Positions 58,787-64,000 of a stretch of DNA of 64,000 bases are shown here, piece after piece. How positions within the stretch are numbered: position 1 is the stretch's first letter; each line of letters begins with the position of its first letter. Origin of the DNA: Kappaphycus alvarezii (Eukaryota > Rhodophyta > Florideophyceae > Gigartinales > Solieriaceae); NCBI GenBank assembly GCA_002205965.3, contig NADL03000491.1:1-64000 (forward strand), given 5' to 3'. A model generated the notes under the pieces. It was not told the DNA's origin and made no database searches. It worked only from the letters and a program-made list of their open reading frames with translations. The position numbers and the translations under genes are program-made.

Positions 58787-59431
58787 ATTGTCGGATCTTA
58801 TATATAATGCAATCATCCAGAAGAAAATTTTAGATCCGTACTTATTCTGTACTTAATTACAGTACTGAGTGGTTTGAATGCATGTATATTTAGTTATGTT
58901 AATAGTTTCATCGGCATATGATATAATAAAACGAAATAACATCAAGGAATAAGGGCTCTACTCGGGTTTAAAAGAATATCCATACTTTTTATATGAATAT
59001 AGTGTTTATTTCAGCTCTTTCCTTCTATTTTTCTGCCGAATGAACTTCTCGTGACCAATTTTGACTGCATTAGTTGTGGGATATGTGGGTAGAAACTGAA
59101 AATTGTGCAACCCTGAAAATATTCAATTATATGAACTTCCTCTGTATTTGTTTTCGTTATATCTGCAGACAGCGGATTTCAGCAACTATTCATTTTTGAG
59201 ATAATTTCGAAAATTATTCACAGCAATTGCTACCACTCTTTTGCATTGTTACCAAATTAAAGTGCATTCCCCGTGAAAAATATACTACATCTAGGAAATT
59301 TATTCAATCAATACTGAGGACACGTTTTAAATTACTTACTGCGCCATTAATAGCCGCTTTGATACCTCAACTTCGTAAAGAACACACACTTAAGTGCTTC
59401 AACTGTCCTAAGGCAGAATAAACTATGATAA

Positions 59432-60192
59432 TTGAAGGACTATTTCGTTTTCTGTCCTCAAATTCCGAATTTATGGACTCAAGATCGCAATCCAGCCCGA
59501 ATGTCTCTTGAGGTATCAAAGAAAGACCCTAAAATGACTCAAACGGATTCCGAGAGTGTTTTTTTGAAGTTTTCAGAAGATAATAATCAGTTCATGACAG
59601 GCCTGATGACGCGAAAACAATTAATATTACCGATGATATCCAAGGGGCTTTTTACACCAAAAATGCTACAAAATATTTTGCCACTTTTGCAAAATGGTAT
59701 CTGAGGCTATAATAGTTTCTTTTGAGGGCACAATAGCGATCCTTAAAAAGGTATATACCGCCGCGGTACTCTTATTATTATGATAGTAACTTTTAAAAAG
59801 TTTTCTGAAATCCTCAAATTTTTTGGACGAGACAATGAGCTGGTCAAAAACTTTGAGGTACGATTCTACTCCGTGGTCAGTTGATACAGTGCTGTTGCTC
59901 CTATTGAAAAGCTTGCCTAATACTTGGCTGCATTCATCTGGCTAGGAAAGTGAATATAGATGATGTTCTGTGCGTTGTGATTCTTTTGCCGTTGTGCTTT
60001 CGCCAAGCGATGCTAAGAAAATCCTGCAGAGAGTGTTCTTGAGAACATCAAGTAAAATAACTCTTTTTTTGCCATCATTGGATCACCTGATAAGCCAAAG
60101 TTCCTTGAAAAAGTAATATGTGAGGCTCAAGCGATGAAACATCGGCGAACGCCGTTAGGAAGAGATATGATGGAAGGAACCTTAATCTAATA
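59432..60192 (+). pseudogene. decayed coding remnant, unknown family
   Basis: An open frame at 59432-59704 (90 codons) contains ESVFLKFSEDNNQFMTGLMT and MISKGLFTPKMLQNILPLLQ. A shifted frame follows with SEAIIVSFEGTIAILKKVYT. Near 60070-60190 comes SPDKPKFLEKVICEAQAMKH. It may belong with the remnant at 58253. No domain was recognised. Confidence 0.3.
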
Positions 60193-62010
60193 GCAGATAT
60201 GTTTTTCTTCAATTGAGAAAGATAGGGGCTTTGGCGATGGGATTTTATTTGTTCTGATATAATAATAAGAAAGGAAAGGAAAGGTGAAAATTGAAACCAC
60301 GGCAAAAATGATTAAAAAGAATAGAACACACACATTCTGTTGCTTTCATTAGGGCCTGACCCAGCTCTACCGATGAATGGATAAGTCTTTTACCATTTGT
60401 TTATTATGGGTCCCTGTATACTGGATTTGCTAAAGGGATTATCTTATAATTACAGCTGTTTATAATATCGTACTGGAACTGGAAAAGTAGGCTTGGAACT
60501 CCACCTAAGTTCGTTAAAGGTAAACAGTACTGAGAGTATCAAAATGGTCTACATTAAAGCGAGAAAGGCCGTTGTTTTTACTCTATGAATCTCATGACTA
60601 GCTCTAAAAAGGGAGACCCATCCAAACTCGTCATCTAGTAATTGAATGCCCATCCATTGAGTCATCGGTGGAAATATCACCAAAAAAGCTAGCATGAATC
60701 ATATATATGGTGAAGTTATCGAGTTTATCGCGATATATACTGGTAGAGATGACAGAATTAGCCTGACGGAAGATGATAAGCATAGCCATATAGTCGTCGA
60801 AAGCTCCTTTCATTCGTAATTTGATTCTACAAAGTATTTTAAAGTTCTCAGGCTTTGTTTGCGCCCGTTAAAATGAGCTGAGGCAGATGCCGCAAGATTG
60901 TTAACAGAAACCTTGAGTATTTATAACACTCTAATCACAATGATATAAGATAATATTACAGAAAAGTAAGCTTTGGAGAGCCAAGGTGGCTTCAAATCCT
61001 GCTCAAGAATTGTAGAAATGTTATGATAGTCAAATTAAAAAGCATTGAGCTGATTAAAGTCCAGTTTTGCTCGTTGCTGAGTCAAAGTAGTCCAAAGTTC
61101 TGGTGAATTTTGACCAATTACTTATGAAAGAGATGATTTTCACGTTATTGGTGTCGGATCTAAGAAAAAGCTAAGAAAAATCAGACAAAGGCATGGAATT
61201 TCAATCTATTTCTAACGGTAATAAACCCCTTGATAGTTTTTTTATTGCGTCGTTTTTGCGTTCTGCTAATGTTTAGGGTGACCAAGCGCCAAGCAAGGTA
61301 GAATTTGGTCATTAATTACTCAAAGCTCAGCCACAGCAATTAGGTCGGCACCGCCACGCCACCGCGCAGGCAAAAAAAGAATGCCCTTTTCTCTAAGTCC
61401 AGCATAAGCAGGCACATATCTAGGACTTAGAGCAGCAAATTAAGGACTTTTTACAAAGCTTTTCGTCGTTCAATCCATTCGAATATCGAATGAGTTATAC
61501 GATAATGACTTGACACACCAATGATTTATCAAATTGAATCAATTTTTTTGTGTGTAATGAAGAGATTGGCCGCGTTTCGGGTGAAATAAAGAAGATGAAC
61601 TAGTTGCGGAGGGGAAAGAAAGTACCATTCTTAGGAAGAATGATGTCAAGGACAAGCCAGTCCAAGTTGGTTTGTTTGTGAGGATGCAGTAATCAATTGG
61701 GCTAGAAATCAGCGTTGAACATATCTAAATTGCCAGTACGAAGGCTCCAGTGATGAAAATGTCTCAGATAGTGATACAGAAACTCACGAAGTATCTATTG
61801 GGAAATAAATCATGATGCACCTAGCCGAGAAGCCTACAGTACCAGATGTTCCAGCTCTACGAAAGCAGCGTATAATAAGTGTCCAGTTGATCCTTTCAAC
61901 TATGCTGATATTATCCGAATGAGTTCGGAAACCCAACTGACAATAATTTCACAGGGAGACCTGAACCCCGATCACTCGTGAGTTGTAGTTAATCCAAAAT
62001 ATTTCTTATT
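60193..62010. other. AT-rich, no gene recognised
   Basis: No ORF over 80 codons with a motif, no repeat found by eye. Confidence 0.5.
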
Positions 62011-62014
62011 TTTC

Positions 62015-62890
62015 GTGTCCATGCACTTTAATATGGAACACCGCACCCGCGCCTTCCGCGCTAGCATGTCCCTCCCCAGAGCCAAAGGCTGGGTCTACTG
62101 TGCACCTTGCCCAGGATTGAGGACGCACATAAAGAGCAAAGACTTCTCCGTGTGGTTCCAGTACTTTTGCCAAACCCCTTTATTCGCCCCAGGTACCCCT
62201 TGTCCCAAAGCAGGGTGTCCTGAAATGCTGGATATCTACGGGTACCACTTGCTACATTGTCGCTTTGGCTGCGAGCGGAATACTCGCCACAACAACCAGG
62301 TGACTTTACTGGGGAACGATCTCGCAAGAGCCGCCCGACGTCCTTCCATTGAACCTCGTTTACACTTCCAAAACAGGACAAGGCCGGATATCAGGGCAAT
62401 GGGAGCCTTCGGTGGCACGGATTATTTCGACGTAACCTTTGTCAACCCGCTCACTCCGTCCTACGCAAGAGCCAGGACTTTCAACCCACTCACAAGCCTC
62501 AACGCAGCCCACGCAGAGAAGCAGCGGACATAACAAGGGTTCCTTGGTGAACTGCCTGGGAGAAACAGGCTGGTTCCTGTTTCCATCTCAACGCTTGGAG
62601 GATGGTATCCAGCAGCGTTCTCCGTCGCCAAGGTACTCGCGAGAACTGTTGCCACTGGCGCAATGGAACGGTTTTCGAAGGTTAGATGAATTCTTTTACA
62701 GCGGCACTCCGCATTGACAGTAACCTCCAATGCCGCTTGTTTGCTGGCTGGCCTCCCTTCCACCTTCTGGTAGATTGGAGTGCCATCTGCAGTTTTCGAT
62801 GCATTGTACAGTTTCGCAAATGGCTTGGCCAATACACGATATCTACGCTCCGGTACAAATTTACTGGGTACCAACCCACATATCTACCAC
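62015..62890 (+). pseudogene. non-LTR retrotransposon ORF end with restriction-like endonuclease (copy 4)
   Basis: The frame 62015-62533 encodes HRTRAFRASMSLPRAKG, then a C-x4-C site (CPKAGCPEML) and H-x3-C (YHLLHC), RHNNQVTLLGNDLARAARR, and RPDIRAMGAFGGTDYFDVTF with the PD and D-x-T acidic residues. A stop follows at 62533. A shifted frame continues with LVPVSISTLGGWYPAAFSV and LTVTSNAACLLAGLPS, then SAVFDALYSFANGLANTRYL. It is the longest 3' copy here. The reverse transcriptase is missing, so the start is a truncation point rather than a real N-terminus. Confidence 0.8.
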
Positions 62891-64000
62891 AGTAAATTAA
62901 CCCCAATTTCAAAAAAATACGGAACAGAAGAAGAATTTATTAAAAATTGTTCCATAGAACAATCTACAAAGGTGCAGGATTCTGCGAATGTTATTAGCAA
63001 TCATGTATTGCACAAAATTACGAATTTTGAAGACGGTCCCAAAAACTTCAAGGCCCGCAACGCACACTACTTACAAAAGTAAAAGGAAATCTCTGCAAGC
63101 CGAATTTTTTATCTTTAATCTGCTTGGGTCGAAAATTGTTTTATCCATCAGGATACTGCTTGTCTTCTACTACAGAAAAACTAATTCAGGGAGTTCTTTC
63201 ATATAACCTAGGAAGCTGAGCGGTATTCGTACACGGGAGTGCCGTGATAGCGAATTATAATTTCTGCAGAAGTTGGAAAGTTATGGTTTGGTCAATTTTA
63301 TCGCCAAGTGGCAACAGGCGAACAATGAAATGTTTCTTCGCCATTGAATATTAGCTTGTGTTTTTGTTCCACGGCTATTTGTTTTAGAAATGATGGCGTA
63401 CTGTTTTTATTTGCTGCTAAGAACTCCTTTGAATTCTTCATGGGAGGCCTAAATATAATAACGGCACGTTTCTCCGAGAACCATTCTGAGTTTTTTTAGC
63501 TTAAAAAAATTTCAGCGCTTTCAGGTTTATACATATTTTTGGAATGACGATCCAATAAGAGAATAACGGAGACATAAGGATATTTCTGAAACATTTGAAG
63601 GTTTCTCTCTATATTTCATCTCCAGGCCTCATCGATGTCAGCTTTTGGAATATGTAAACACTAGGGTACTGCTCGCTTTCTAGTTATTCATTGGATTTTT
63701 TATTTCATTTGACGTTAATCGTTTTTTTGGCTTCGCTTGCAGTCAATTAGAGGAGTTTGAAATGAGCTAAGATATAAGTAATACCATCAGACAATTTTAT
63801 GTGCTTTACTGTGCCAAAATCATAGTATGAACGCCTTTGTTGAGAATATTGACAAAACGGGCTCATTAGACTTGTATCTCGTGCCTTGTGCTGATGCTGC
63901 ACCTTTTAAGATCAAACAAAAGCATTTTTTGTCGTCCGTTTGTTGAATGAGCCGCTTGAAAATGATCTTGTGCTGAGTTTGCGTTTCTCTGCATATCAAC
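62891..64000. other. AT-rich, no gene recognised
   Basis: Short overlapping frames at 62988-63206 only. Nothing else was seen to the window end. Confidence 0.5.

Overview
This is a nuclear window from a eukaryote with short, intron-poor genes set among many decayed transposable elements. The best inference is a red alga, probably a florideophyte. A mutS2-family gene is expected only in photosynthetic eukaryotes (plastid ancestry). The DP gene is interrupted by one short spliceosomal-type intron, and the mutL-type gene shows about 2.8 kb of uninterrupted reading frame. The species is not proven by the sequence.

Three host genes lie in one island at about 34.4-49.9 kb: a DP-type partner of E2F (minus strand), a badly disrupted organelle-type MutS2 (plus), and a PMS2-type MutL endonuclease (minus) that converges tail-to-tail on mutS2. 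The island also carries self-complementary (TACTG)n/(CAGTA)n arrays. No such array was noticed in the flanking AT-rich regions.

The rest is mobile DNA. From left to right: a Ty3/gypsy element (1-5550) with two related accessory ORFs between integrase and the 3' LTR; an acidic-protein ORF behind a TATA-like box (6.0-6.6 kb); an inverted pair of LTR-like repeats (6.65-7.86 kb); a chromodomain gypsy remnant (9.9-12.0 kb); an AT-rich desert with one coding remnant (12-20 kb); a pogo/Tigger-type transposase (20.0-21.7 kb); a Ty1/copia element with both LTRs on the minus strand (21986-28726); a Helitron-type helicase remnant cut by a 1.25-kb mariner (30.4-32.8 kb); a second pogo-type transposon carrying a nested TA-flanked miniature element (50.1-53.0 kb), directly upstream of PMS2; an old, highly diverged Ty1/copia (53.1-56.2 kb); and an AT-rich desert (56.2-62.0 kb). 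Four 3'-end fragments of one non-LTR retrotransposon family with a restriction-like endonuclease domain occur at about 9.3, 33.1, 42.0 and 62.4 kb.

DP would act with E2F in cell-cycle transcription. MutS2 and PMS2 are mismatch-repair-superfamily proteins, but MutS2 appears non-functional as read here. No RNA gene, CRISPR array or viral genome was recognised. The least familiar items are the duplicated accessory ORFs of the first gypsy element, the disruption pattern of mutS2, and the palindromic GTAC-rich arrays.
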